This document shows positions 55,675-63,925 of a DNA stretch of 64,000 bases, piece by piece (within the stretch, counting starts at the first letter, position 1; the number at the start of each line of letters is the position of its first letter). The position numbers and the translations under genes are program-made. The stretch lies in contig CBKWJC010000013.1 in the NCBI GenBank assembly GCA_966674685.1, positions 24,227-88,226 on the forward strand, given 5' to 3'. Below the pieces are notes generated by a model, which was not told the origin of the DNA, ran no database searches, and was given only the letters and a program-made list of their open reading frames with translations. Source of the DNA: Thainema sp966674685. Its GTDB lineage: Bacteria > Cyanobacteriota > Cyanobacteriia > Phormidesmidales > Phormidesmidaceae.

Positions 55675-55774
55675 AGAACCCGAATTATCATCTGTGAACG
55701 TCAGACTGTGCCCAACGTTCATAGATAATGGCGTTCACAAAATAAATTGGGTTCTTACACACAAACTTAATGTA
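55675..55774. mobile_element. MITE-like palindromic element, copy F (degenerate)
   Basis: AAGAACCCGAATTATC at the left and AATTGGGTTCTTACACACAA plus ACTTAATGTA at the right match the family's inner arms and right end. The core has GTGAACG...CGTTCAC pairing. It begins 2 bp after a stop codon. Confidence 0.65.
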
Positions 55775-55811
55775 AAGATGCCAACTTGCTCTGCAAACTG
55801 GCATCTTTAAT
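55774..55811. terminator. Terminator between convergent genes
   Basis: AAAGATGCCA (55774-55783) pairs with TGGCATCTTT (55799-55808) around a 15-nt loop. It follows the GAF-rich kinase and faces the small gene on the minus strand. Confidence 0.75.
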
Positions 55812-55837
55812 GATTCAGGTTTTAATTCACACTGCTG

Positions 55838-56119
55838 CTATTGCAGCACTTCAAACGTCTGTAGGCCAAGTCGAATTTCACCATAATCCGGAATCCAAGC
55901 CAGCCAGTGATTGGCATCTCGGCACAGTAACAGTGCTTCCTGACTTGCGATCGCATCTAAATCATGCTGAATGTGTACCCATGTATTGGGTTGGGCCGTT
56001 GTCCCTTCGGAGATATAAGGTTTAATTTGCCAGCAATCCTGAGGCAGAACTGCGGCAGACTGAGAAATCTGACCATAGCAAATCCCAGCCTTACTGCGAT
56101 CGCATCGTATATCCGCCAT
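55838..56119 (-). CDS. Small hypothetical protein
   Basis: 93 residues, not recognised. The C-terminus (ALLLCRDANHWLAWIPDYGE, then IRLGLQTFEVLQ) reads as a compact beta-rich fold. GAGGG lies six bases before the ATG, which supports a real gene; the open frame on the other strand lacks this. It lies 145 bp after the PilT-like gene in the same direction. Confidence 0.65.
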   Translation of the reverse strand: MADIRCDRSKAGICYGQISQSAAVLPQDCWQIKPYISEGTTAQPNTWVHIQHDLDAIASQEALLLCRDANHWLAWIPDYGEIRLGLQTFEVLQ

Positions 56120-56264
56120 TGCTATCCCTCAATCTCGAAACCAAAAGCGCACCATTACCAAATCACCGTTAGGCAGCGTACTTGATTAATGCGCTAAATA
56201 AATTCTGTATCAGAAAATACCGTTTCGACAAGGATTCAGTGGCGAATGACACAATTTTCAACCA

Positions 56265-57791
56265 TTAGGAGTAGTGTTCTACCCAACAAAACTGGATGGT
56301 TGAGGTGGGGAGTCCAACACGGAACCCCCACCACCCAACTTGGTGCGAAGAAACGCGGAGAAGAGGAGTGATGGGTTGGATCGTGCCGCCCTTGAGCATG
56401 ATCGCCAGTTCATTCGGACGCGGTGAAGCCTCCAGCGCAGTTTCCTCCGTGATTCGACCTGACTCAAAGAGCTGATAAATCGACTGGTTCATCGAGCACA
56501 TGCCGTAGAACGACGAATCCGGAATGATTTCTTCAATCGCGTCAATATTGCCGCGCAGGATGTAATCCCGAATTGTGTCGGTATTGACCATGATTTCGTG
56601 AATCGGGGCGCGGCGACCGTCAGTTGTCCGCACGAGGGACTGCGCGGTTACGGCCACCAGCGCTTCGCCCACCTGCACCCGCATGACATCCTGTTCTTCC
56701 GGCTTATACATATTGAGAATCCGCTCAATCGTCTTGACGGCGCTGTTGGTGTGCAGCGTACTCAAGACTAAGTGACCCGTTTGCGATGCCTTCAGGGCAA
56801 TATCCAGCGTTTCGCGATCGCGCATCTCACCAATTAGAATCACGTCTGGATCTTCCCGTAGGGCGGCCCGCAGCGCTTTCTCAAATTGCAGTGTGTTGGT
56901 GCCAACTTCCCGCTGGCTGATCACCGATTTGACATCCTGATGCACAAATTCAATCGGATCTTCAATGGTGATGATGTGCTTCGGCATCTCATGGTTGATA
57001 TAGTCCAGCAGAGCCGCTAGGGTGGTGGACTTACCGGAACCGGTTGGGCCAGTCACCAGCACCAAACCGCGCTGCTGGTGGCAGATATCCCGAAAGACAG
57101 GCGGTAGCTCCAGTTCCTCAATCGTCAGAATTTTCAGCGGAATCAGACGCAGCACCATTGCTGGCCCCTGAATCGTGTCAAAAATGTTGATCCGGACGCG
57201 GGCAAAGGGCAGCTGTGCCCCACCGTCAAAATCCAGCGTTTCTTGGAATGAGCGAATCTCTTCGTCCGTTAACAGTTCCCGTAACCAGCGGAAAAAGGTG
57301 GCTTGATCAACGGGCGGATAGGGCGTGTTTTCCATCAGGCCGCGATTACGGAAATGGGGGGACTTGCCGATCGCAAGGTGAACGTCAGAAAAATTCTTTT
57401 CGTGGGCTTCTCGAATGAGCTGTTCAAGCGTCAGTTCGCCCGTTGCCGCAATCGGAGCTGAAGCAACCGGGGGTGGGGCACTGGGTCGGTGGCTGGCTGG
57501 TCGCGACGCGACGGCAGCATGTCCATTGCTATCTATGACCTGAACGCCGAGTTCAACCCGCTCGCTGCCTAATGCGATCGCAAGGTGATGATCACCCGGT
57601 TCCTGAAACGATAGTCCAACTTGCCACAATCCCTCTGGAGATACAGGCGGGCCCGTGATTTTGAGCTGATTATCAATATCCAGAATCAAATGCTTGCCGG
57701 CAAAGGTCGGATCGGCACTACCCGCCACCGAAAATTTCTGAAGACCTTTGATGGGTTCCTTCGGAGCATGGGAAATTTTCAGCATAGTCAT
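56265..57791 (-). CDS. PilT-type type IV pilus ATPase with N- and C-terminal extensions
   Basis: 508 residues. Residues 1-115 form an extra beta-rich domain plus a Pro/Ala linker, not found in classic PilT. The ATPase core starts TLEQLIREAHEKNFSDVHLA, with Walker A GPTGSGKST at 248-256, IEDPIEF, Walker B VILIGEMRDRET and the His box GHLVLSTLHTNSA. It powers retraction or a related step of type IV pili. The last 37 residues after LAIMLKGG (Trp/Gly/Thr-rich) are unlike the family and may be readthrough into repeat DNA. Paralogue type (PilT1/PilT2) not decided. Confidence 0.88.
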   Translation of the reverse strand: MTMLKISHAPKEPIKGLQKFSVAGSADPTFAGKHLILDIDNQLKITGPPVSPEGLWQVGLSFQEPGDHHLAIALGSERVELGVQVIDSNGHAAVASRPASHRPSAPPPVASAPIAATGELTLEQLIREAHEKNFSDVHLAIGKSPHFRNRGLMENTPYPPVDQATFFRWLRELLTDEEIRSFQETLDFDGGAQLPFARVRINIFDTIQGPAMVLRLIPLKILTIEELELPPVFRDICHQQRGLVLVTGPTGSGKSTTLAALLDYINHEMPKHIITIEDPIEFVHQDVKSVISQREVGTNTLQFEKALRAALREDPDVILIGEMRDRETLDIALKASQTGHLVLSTLHTNSAVKTIERILNMYKPEEQDVMRVQVGEALVAVTAQSLVRTTDGRRAPIHEIMVNTDTIRDYILRGNIDAIEEIIPDSSFYGMCSMNQSIYQLFESGRITEETALEASPRPNELAIMLKGGTIQPITPLLRVSSHQVGWWGFRVGLPTSTIQFCWVEHYS

Positions 57792-57989
57792 TAACCAGTA
57801 AGGATTTAATCGTCACAGGGGCAAGTCGCTGCATGGGAAGTGGAAGCAGACCAATCCATGCATCCAAGGATATCGAAAACCGAATAAGTAGGAGCCAATC
57901 CCACTTGACATCCTTTAGTTCAGCCTGATTCTACGCTAGCTTTTATAAAACTGTCTCTATTTTGTTAAAAGTGACTTACATAGGTGAGT

Positions 57990-58140
57990 GTTGGGTGCTG
58001 TGAATTTTGGATTTTAGATTTTGGATTTCGAGTGCTGAGTGCTGAGTTTTTACAGCCCTTTACATCCTTTACAGCCCTTTTGCTCCTCTCGCCTTACTCC
58101 TCTCGCCTCACCTTCTATCTCCATTCCCCCAGCATCTATG
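57990..58140. repeat. Low-complexity repeat block upstream of ABC ATPase
   Basis: The block strings together ATTTTGGATTTTAGATTTTG, GAGTGCTGAGTGCTGAG, TTTACAGCCCTTTACA and CTCCTCTCGCCTTACTCC. The first two words recur in frame inside the giant kinase. It is the leader of the next gene, directly before its start codon region. Confidence 0.75.
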
Positions 58141-58154
58141 CAACCATAGCAACT

Positions 58155-59138
58155 ATGGCGATTATTTCAGTTCAACAGCTTAGTAAGGTCTATCCCGTCG
58201 CGGTTAAACAGCCGGGATTGAAAGGAACGCTGGCCCATTTTTTTCAGCGCAAGTATCGACTTGTAGAAGCGGTGCAGGATGTTTCGTTTGAAATCGAATC
58301 CGGTGAAGTGGTGGGGTTTCTTGGCCCCAATGGCGCAGGTAAAACGACGACGCTGAAAATGCTGACGGGACTGATTCATCCCTCAGCCGGACAGGTTCAT
58401 GTGACCGGACATGTGCCGTTTAATCGCGATCGCACTTTTCTGCAAAACATCACCCTGGTCATGGGGCAAAAGCAGCAGTTGATCTGGGACTTGCCGACGC
58501 TGGATTCGCTGCGGATTAATGCGGCAGTGTATGGCATTGAAGACCGTGAATTTCGCTATCGACTGGCGGAACTGACTGAAATGCTGGATTTGTCAGAGCA
58601 GTTGACTCAGCCTGTACGCAAGCTTTCCCTTGGTCAGCGGATGAAAGCGGAACTCTTGGCCGCGCTGCTGCACCGTCCGAAAGTCCTGTTTCTGGATGAG
58701 CCGACGCTGGGCTTGGATGTCAACGCCCAGGTCGCCGTGCGCGATTTCCTGCGGGAATACAATGAGCGCTACCAGGCGACAATTTTGCTCACCAGCCACT
58801 ACATGGCCGATATTACGGCGCTGTGTGAACGAGTGCTGCTGATTTACGCGGGGCGGCTGATTTACGACGGTCAGCTAGAGGCGCTGCTGGAGCGGTTTGT
58901 GCCCTATCGCGAGGTGACGGTGGAGCTAGAGGAGTCGGGAAAGCCGCTGGATTTGGCTCACTATGGTGAAGTTGAACATCAGGAGGGCTGCACGGTGCGC
59001 TTCATTGTGCGGCGAGAAAAGCTGACAGAAACGGTTTCTCGTTTGTTGGCTGACCTACCCGTGCGGGATTTAACGGTGGCCGATCCGCCAATTGAGGAAG
59101 TGATTGGTCGAGTGTTTCAGACTGGATCGGTGGAATAG
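58155..59138 (+). CDS. ABC-2 type exporter, ATP-binding subunit
   Basis: 327 residues from ATG at 58155 (MAIISVQQLSKVYPVAVKQP); an open frame from 57984 adds 57 residues encoded by repeat DNA and is rejected. Walker A GPNGAGKTTTLKML, signature LSLGQRMKAEL, Walker B VLFLDEPTLGLD, followed by a short C-terminal regulatory part. It drives an ABC-2 exporter; the permease gene is at 60493 after an unknown gene and a toxin-antitoxin pair. Substrate unknown. Confidence 0.93.
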   Translation: MAIISVQQLSKVYPVAVKQPGLKGTLAHFFQRKYRLVEAVQDVSFEIESGEVVGFLGPNGAGKTTTLKMLTGLIHPSAGQVHVTGHVPFNRDRTFLQNITLVMGQKQQLIWDLPTLDSLRINAAVYGIEDREFRYRLAELTEMLDLSEQLTQPVRKLSLGQRMKAELLAALLHRPKVLFLDEPTLGLDVNAQVAVRDFLREYNERYQATILLTSHYMADITALCERVLLIYAGRLIYDGQLEALLERFVPYREVTVELEESGKPLDLAHYGEVEHQEGCTVRFIVRREKLTETVSRLLADLPVRDLTVADPPIEEVIGRVFQTGSVE

Positions 59139-59198
59139 TTGTTCAACCGCAATTAGATCTGGGCAAGATGAATTCAGATTTGTTACTGGAATTACTTT

Positions 59199-59753
59199 AT
59201 GGGCGGCAATCCTTGGCACTACTTCACTCCCTATCGCGCAGACCTTAATGCGGCGCTACAGCACCTAAAAGAACAAGAGTTTCGTGCAGGACGCTACGGT
59301 TTTGATTACTGGCTCAACCAAACACGTGCTGAATTACAAGAAGTTGGTGCTAATTTCCCTGACATTCCACAAGAATTCATTCAAGTTGTCGATCAATCAA
59401 AGCCCTCTGCCGATGAGTTAATTGCAGAGTATGGGAGTTTGCAAGCTGCAATGGATGCCGTACTCGAAGAGTCTGCACCCGATGGCACTCAGTCAATTTT
59501 AGATATTACTCATGTTTCTGATCGGCCTGGGATGCATGCTGTGTGTCCACTAACAACGGATGAACTGCAAGAAATTTTCCAGACGACTCAATCAACCCGA
59601 GAAACAGTTGAGGCTATTCTGCTGAATGAAGAGGACTATGAGGCTTGGGAAGCATTTTGGGAAAGTATCGGTCGTGGTGAAGGACGGTACGTTATTGTTT
59701 ATGAAAAAGGAAAACCAACCGAAATTTTCTTTGCGGGTTACTCGTTTGATTAA
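59199..59753 (+). CDS. Hypothetical protein between ABC ATPase and TumE module
   Basis: 184 residues, no named family. It starts MGGNPWHYFTPYRADLNAAL, is acidic and mostly helical, with no membrane segment or signal peptide. The C-terminal half (LTTDELQEIFQTTQSTRETV) is helical. It lies in the same direction as its neighbours (60 bp after the ATPase, 38 bp before the next start). It may belong to the transporter or be cargo with the toxin-antitoxin pair. Confidence 0.7.
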   Translation: MGGNPWHYFTPYRADLNAALQHLKEQEFRAGRYGFDYWLNQTRAELQEVGANFPDIPQEFIQVVDQSKPSADELIAEYGSLQAAMDAVLEESAPDGTQSILDITHVSDRPGMHAVCPLTTDELQEIFQTTQSTRETVEAILLNEEDYEAWEAFWESIGRGEGRYVIVYEKGKPTEIFFAGYSFD

Positions 59754-59790
59754 CTGAGATCTCATGTCACAGCTTAATCGGAGATATTTT

Positions 59791-60066
59791 ATGAATCAGA
59801 AATTGGTTGAGTCACTGGCGCAGATTATTCTTTCACTCTCTAGCGAGGAGAGGGAATTGTTAGAACGCAAAATTCAGGAAATTCCGATTTCACAAGGTAC
59901 TGCCGATTTAGAAGAGCAACTGAGGAAATTTGAAGAAAAATATCAAATGCCATCAGAAGAGTTTTATCAGCAGTTTCAATCAGGAGCAATTGGTGACTCA
60001 GCCGATTTCTTTGAGTGGAATACTTACTACGAGATGTTGAATTGTACTCAAGTTAACGCTTCATAG
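59791..60066 (+). CDS. Antitoxin-like partner of TumE-family toxin
   Basis: 91 residues from ATG at 59791 (MNQKLVESLAQIILSLSSEE); an upstream in-frame ATG is less likely. The C-terminal part (MPSEEFYQQFQSGAIGDSAD, then FFEWNTYYEML) matches a small-protein pattern that I recall next to TumE toxins. Helical, acidic, no DNA-binding motif seen. The toxin gene follows after 33 bp. Confidence 0.7.
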   Translation: MNQKLVESLAQIILSLSSEERELLERKIQEIPISQGTADLEEQLRKFEEKYQMPSEEFYQQFQSGAIGDSADFFEWNTYYEMLNCTQVNAS

Positions 60067-60099
60067 CAGCAGATAGATTTATATCAATATACTGCCGCT

Positions 60100-60456
60100 A
60101 TGAAGCAAAAACTTCGCAATAGCCCAATCATCTCATCTGTTGAAATTGTTGATGAGCGAGTTTTGTTGAATCGAGGCTATTTCCGTGTTCGGCTAACTCT
60201 TGTTAATACAGATTTTCTTGAGCTTGCCGAATCCTTTGCAATTCAAAATAATCAATTGACAACGCTGGATTATCGCTATCAATGGATGGATGCGTCTAAG
60301 CAAATTCTAAAAAAGTGGTGGGATAGCGTTAAGCATTTTCCAGGCTTACCCAATTTTCCTCACCATGTTCATGTTGGCTCAGAATCCAATGTAGAACCTG
60401 GAGAGGCTAGAAATATCATAGAGTTTATAGAATTCATAGAGTCTGAGTTGGACTAG
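60100..60456 (+). CDS. TumE-family (DUF6516) toxin
   Basis: 118 residues. Signature GYFRVRLTLVNTDFLELAE, then LTTLDYRYQWMDAS and NFPHHVHVGSESNVEPGEAR. The conserved His-His-x-His near residue 90 is typical of the family, which acts as the toxin of type II modules. Intact. Partner antitoxin lies directly upstream. The pair sits between the ATPase and permease genes of an exporter. Confidence 0.82.
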   Translation: MKQKLRNSPIISSVEIVDERVLLNRGYFRVRLTLVNTDFLELAESFAIQNNQLTTLDYRYQWMDASKQILKKWWDSVKHFPGLPNFPHHVHVGSESNVEPGEARNIIEFIEFIESELD

Positions 60457-60492
60457 TTCAACCAAAATATTGATTAAATTTTCATAGTGAAA

Positions 60493-61329
60493 ATGCGCGA
60501 TCGCACTTCTAATCGCTTACCTCTTAACTTATCCAATGGCCTCGGCGGATTCCGGCGATCGGTCTATGCGCTGATGACGGTTTACTATGCCTACATGACC
60601 GAGTACCGAGCAGAACTCATATTCTGGATGCTGTCAGGTACGCTGCCTCTCATTCTGATGGGAGTTTGGGTGCAGGCTTCAGCGAGTGGCAATTTTGGTC
60701 TGTCTGGGTTAGATTTCGTTCGCTACTTCATCGCCGTTTTCGTGGCGCGACAGTTTACCGTTGTCTGGGTAATCTGGGATTTTGAAAAAGAGGTGGTTGA
60801 AGGTAAGCTCTCGCCCCGTTTACTACAGCCACTTGATCCAGGCTGGCACCATTTCTTTGGTCACTTAGCCGAGCGCGTTGTGCGAATGCCGCTGGTTATA
60901 GCTATTACGGGACTGTTTTTTCTGCTCTACCGCGAAGCAGCTTGGTGGCCGACTTGGCCGCGTTTACTGCTGGCGTTCGGCGTCATCCTCCTGGCCTTTG
61001 TTCTGCGATTTTTGATGCAGTATACCTTCGCGATGTTTGCCTTTTGGGTTGAACGGGCAGTAGCGATCGAACAGGTCTGGTATTTGTTCTATCTGTTCCT
61101 ATCGGGCATGATTGCGCCGCTGGAACTGTTTCCCCCTACGGTACGCGCTGTCGTGGAGTGGACACCGTTTCCCTATTTGATCAATTTTCCGGCCAGTATT
61201 CTCGTTGGATTTGAGGTGGATATCGTGAAGGGGCTGCTGGTCATGCTGGGCTGGATCGCGATCTTCTTCGGTTTAAATCGTCTGCTCTGGCATCTGGGGC
61301 TGAGGCAATATTCGGGCATGGGAGCTTAG
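60493..61329 (+). CDS. ABC-2 type exporter, permease subunit
   Basis: About 278 residues from ATG at 60493 (a GTG two codons earlier is possible). Six hydrophobic helices; the pattern FIAVFVARQFTVVWVIWDFE, VVEGKLSPRLLQPL and SGMIAPLELFPP is that of the ABC-2 permease group that pairs with NatA-like ATPases. Its partner ATPase is very probably the one at 58155. It ends 8 bp from the convergent CPXCG gene. Confidence 0.88.
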   Translation: MRDRTSNRLPLNLSNGLGGFRRSVYALMTVYYAYMTEYRAELIFWMLSGTLPLILMGVWVQASASGNFGLSGLDFVRYFIAVFVARQFTVVWVIWDFEKEVVEGKLSPRLLQPLDPGWHHFFGHLAERVVRMPLVIAITGLFFLLYREAAWWPTWPRLLLAFGVILLAFVLRFLMQYTFAMFAFWVERAVAIEQVWYLFYLFLSGMIAPLELFPPTVRAVVEWTPFPYLINFPASILVGFEVDIVKGLLVMLGWIAIFFGLNRLLWHLGLRQYSGMGA

Positions 61330-61337
61330 GTGGCTGT

Positions 61338-61523
61338 TTAGCCTTCGTATTCGGTATCAATTTCAATATCTAACGTATCTTCGTCGATCCGAATGTAGAG
61401 AATGTTGGGCCGACAGCAAACCTGGCAGTCTTCCACATAGGACTGCTGAGTGCCGCCGCTGGGATCAACAAAGGTTGAATTGGGTTCGCCGCAGTAGGCG
61501 CAATAGTATTCGGCATTGTGCAT
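61338..61523 (-). CDS. CPXCG-motif zinc-ribbon protein
   Basis: 61 residues with CAYCG near the N-terminus and CQVCCRP in the middle (paired CxxC sites for zinc), and an acidic tail ending DTEYEG. It matches the short CPXCG cysteine-rich family (PF14255 from memory). Function unknown. Confidence 0.85.
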   Translation of the reverse strand: MHNAEYYCAYCGEPNSTFVDPSGGTQQSYVEDCQVCCRPNILYIRIDEDTLDIEIDTEYEG

Positions 61524-61745
61524 TGAGACAGCCTCTAGGGTTTATGCAAATGTGTTGTCAGCCAGTTTTGATTGTATAGCTGTAACTCGCTCACGCTAAG
61601 ACGCTATCATCTGCGGTTATTCAATTCGGTTCATCGAGTATGCTGTGGTCATATTGGCCAGATGTTGAATTTGCTAAATTCATAGAGAATAATCAGCCTT
61701 AAGTTTTCGCTCAAATCTAAGCTCGTTGTTAGTATCTTGTTTCTG

Positions 61746-62963
61746 ATGGCCAACTGGATTTCGAATTACGAACGGCAAAGAACTCAGCTTGATCAGCAGT
61801 ATTCTGTTCTGGCACAGACTGCAAGGGGTAAAGATGTTCGGCAAATGCTGGAATCACATCCATCCATCCAAGCTACTACAGGAAAGCTATGGCTAAATAA
61901 TCGTGGCATCTATCACCCTTTGAATGCAGTCATTGATGATTTAACGTGTTGGTACTTGTGGTTTGAAGATCAATATGGCTCTGTAGCTGCAACCGATGCT
62001 CTCAATCGATATTTAGAATGTGAAACTGTTAAAACTACCTATAGCATTTGGGTTTTCGGCATCAAACCTGAAAAAATATATCGTTTCAGTGAAGGCATTT
62101 CCCTTGTACCAGTTGAGGATATGCCTAATTCCCGTGAGCGAGAAGAATATTTAGCTCTTATCCGTAATTATGAGAGTCCTGTTTCATATGCTGCTTTCAC
62201 AAGAGAAGTAGCCATTCCTCGCCTTACCGTTGATGAAAGTGACGCCCAGAATATTCATCAAAGATTAATTCAACCTTCTCATGAGCTTCTTCAGGGCGCT
62301 GTAGCTTTGATTAATGGCATTGGTGATTTGTCTTGTCTTCCCCATTGGCTCTGTAAGTATCAAGATGAAAATATTCCATTGGGAGGCATATGGAATATGA
62401 GAGGAAAGACATCACAGAATTTTGATGTTATGGGAACGCATAGTCGCACTTTTTTAGATGTGCATGCTGAAAAGCTAGGTAAGATGCTCAAAAGTTTTCA
62501 GAATTTGGCTGCCGAAGAGAAAACAAAGCAATGGTTGTATGTCATTCTTGATCGCTTACGAAAATCTAAACGGCAACGAAATATCGAAGATAAGATCCTA
62601 GATCTCGGTATAGCTGTAGAAATGCTATTGCTTAAAGATCTAGGTGAAAGGGATCCTATTTCACTGCCGTTTCGGCTAAGAGGAAGTTGGTTGTTAGGTC
62701 ATGACTTCCAAAGGCGCAAAGAGGTGTACGCAACATTGAAAGACCTTTATACCTATCGTTGTCAGATCGCACACGATGGATCTTTCAAGAAGGAAAAAGA
62801 TTTCCAGGCAGCCTCCCAAAAGCTACCTGATTTTTATGATATTGCTGAGCAGATACTGAATTTGACACTCAGTCCCAATTACCCAAAAGATTCCTCTGAT
62901 TGGAATGATTTGTGCTTAGGCAAGAGAATAGACCTCTTACATGAATCGAAAAATACAACGTAA
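61746..62963 (+). CDS. HEPN-motif protein, possible RNase
   Basis: 405 residues from ATG at 61746. The N-terminal 270 residues are not recognised. The C-terminal helical part (about 275-375) has LGIAVEMLLLKDLGERDPIS and the HEPN catalytic R-x4-H motif in YRCQIAHDGS (Arg338, His343 from this start). HEPN domains of this kind are RNases in toxin-antitoxin and defence systems. No nucleotidyltransferase (MNT) partner is next to it. A long imperfect hairpin overlaps its 3' end. Confidence 0.72.
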   Translation: MANWISNYERQRTQLDQQYSVLAQTARGKDVRQMLESHPSIQATTGKLWLNNRGIYHPLNAVIDDLTCWYLWFEDQYGSVAATDALNRYLECETVKTTYSIWVFGIKPEKIYRFSEGISLVPVEDMPNSREREEYLALIRNYESPVSYAAFTREVAIPRLTVDESDAQNIHQRLIQPSHELLQGAVALINGIGDLSCLPHWLCKYQDENIPLGGIWNMRGKTSQNFDVMGTHSRTFLDVHAEKLGKMLKSFQNLAAEEKTKQWLYVILDRLRKSKRQRNIEDKILDLGIAVEMLLLKDLGERDPISLPFRLRGSWLLGHDFQRRKEVYATLKDLYTYRCQIAHDGSFKKEKDFQAASQKLPDFYDIAEQILNLTLSPNYPKDSSDWNDLCLGKRIDLLHESKNTT

Positions 62964-63009
62964 TTACAGGTGTTTAAACCCTCAAATCCTGGTTCATGCA
63001 AGAGGTCTA
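62929..63009. repeat. Long inverted repeat over the end of the HEPN gene
   Basis: TAGACCTCTTACATGAA (62929-62945) pairs with TTCATGCAAGAGGTCTA (62993-63009), 17 bp with one mismatch, around 47 nt. It overlaps the last codons and stop of the HEPN-motif gene. Confidence 0.65.
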
Positions 63010-63081
63010 ATAAGCACAATCTGAGTTGAGTTTACAAAAACTCATAAGCTCAGGCGAGATCGCAGAAAGGAACTGAAAAGT

Positions 63082-63093
63082 TGAGATCGCACT
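63082..63093. repeat. 12-mer TGAGATCGCACT flanking vapBC, left copy
   Basis: Same 12-mer as 63926-63937, with a reverse-complement copy at 63133-63144. It resembles a degenerate HIP1 site. The direct copies bracket the VapBC genes. Confidence 0.55.
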
Positions 63094-63132
63094 CTCCCGA
63101 AAGTTCAATCGCTTCGCTCACCATGAAGGACA

Positions 63133-63144
63133 AGTGCGATCTCA
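63133..63144. repeat. 12-mer AGTGCGATCTCA, inverted copy
   Basis: Exact reverse complement of the 12-mer at 63082 and 63926, in the vapB leader. With the left copy it could form a hairpin or a dyad-type operator. Confidence 0.5.
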
Positions 63145-63204
63145 CTAATTCTCCACCTTTGCCAGCAGATATAATTGATATTGATCCTCTTCTAGAGTGG
63201 GTAA

Positions 63205-63462
63205 ATGGAAGCAAACCTAGAAAATACGTTAGTGAACCTGAAGCAGGTCATCACCCAGCTTTCTGTTCGCGATCGCTGGGCCTTGCTGAAGTGGCTAATC
63301 GAACTTTTGCAGCAAGAATCTCAAAGCCCTCCACAAGAGCCTGCAAAAGTCAACTTTGAGGCCGTGCAGCAAATCTGTGAAGAGATCAGAAGCTTACCTG
63401 TTTTAGATAGTCGATCACCCGATGACATCATTGGCTACAACCAGTTTGGAGGACTGGATTAG
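63205..63462 (+). CDS. VapB-like antitoxin
   Basis: 85 residues; helical N-terminus (LENTLVNLKQVITQLSVRDR) and acidic C-terminus, the usual layout for PIN-toxin antitoxins of cyanobacteria. No clear ribbon-helix-helix or AbrB fold. Its TAG stop overlaps the toxin GTG start by one base, so translation is coupled. Confidence 0.8.
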   Translation: MEANLENTLVNLKQVITQLSVRDRWALLKWLIELLQQESQSPPQEPAKVNFEAVQQICEEIRSLPVLDSRSPDDIIGYNQFGGLD

Positions 63463-63854
63463 TGGTCATTGATCCGTCTGCGATTCTGGCAATTATCTAC
63501 ACTGAACCCGAAGCGCAAACGTTTCTCGACCTGATCAACCAAAGTATTGGTTGCTTTCTTTCCTCTCCGGGATATGTCGAACTATCAATCGTCTTGGGGA
63601 CTCGGCACGGAGAGAAAGGCGTGGAAAATCTTGATGCATTACTCGAATCCCTATCGGTTATCGTGGTGCCATTCAGTCCAGCACAAGCTCGCGTCGCCGC
63701 CGCCGCCTTCTTGCAATTTGGGAAAGGTCGTCATCCTGCAAAGCTGAACATGGGCGACTGCTTTTCTTATGCGCTGGCCCAAGATCTAGGACAACCTTTG
63801 CTGTTCAAAGGTAATGACTTTGGTCAAACTGATGTTGATACAGTCAGCTCCTAA
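63462..63854 (+). CDS. VapC-type PIN-domain ribonuclease toxin
   Basis: 130 residues. Acidic active-site residues are in place: Asp4 (VIDPSAILAII), Glu40, Asp99 (NMGDCFSYALA) and Asp119 (KGNDF). It cleaves RNA unless bound by the upstream antitoxin. Starts at GTG. Intact. Confidence 0.92.
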   Translation: MVIDPSAILAIIYTEPEAQTFLDLINQSIGCFLSSPGYVELSIVLGTRHGEKGVENLDALLESLSVIVVPFSPAQARVAAAAFLQFGKGRHPAKLNMGDCFSYALAQDLGQPLLFKGNDFGQTDVDTVSS

Positions 63855-63925
63855 AGCAACCTGCGCTCTCTGGTTTAGGAGATAGCGGTTTGTTAAATGC
63901 GATCGCAGAACTCAAAAGTGGAAAG

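Noticed and set aside
55786..56025. 79-codon plus-strand frame opposite the small gene at 55838
   Set aside because: The minus-strand frame has a good ribosome binding site and protein-like sequence; this one does not.
57984..58154. 57-residue N-terminal extension of the ABC ATPase
   Set aside because: It is encoded by low-complexity repeat DNA and the family starts at the ATG at 58155.
63081..63359. 92-codon frame overlapping vapB
   Set aside because: Overlaps the antitoxin in another frame; vapB has the coupled overlap with vapC and a sensible product.
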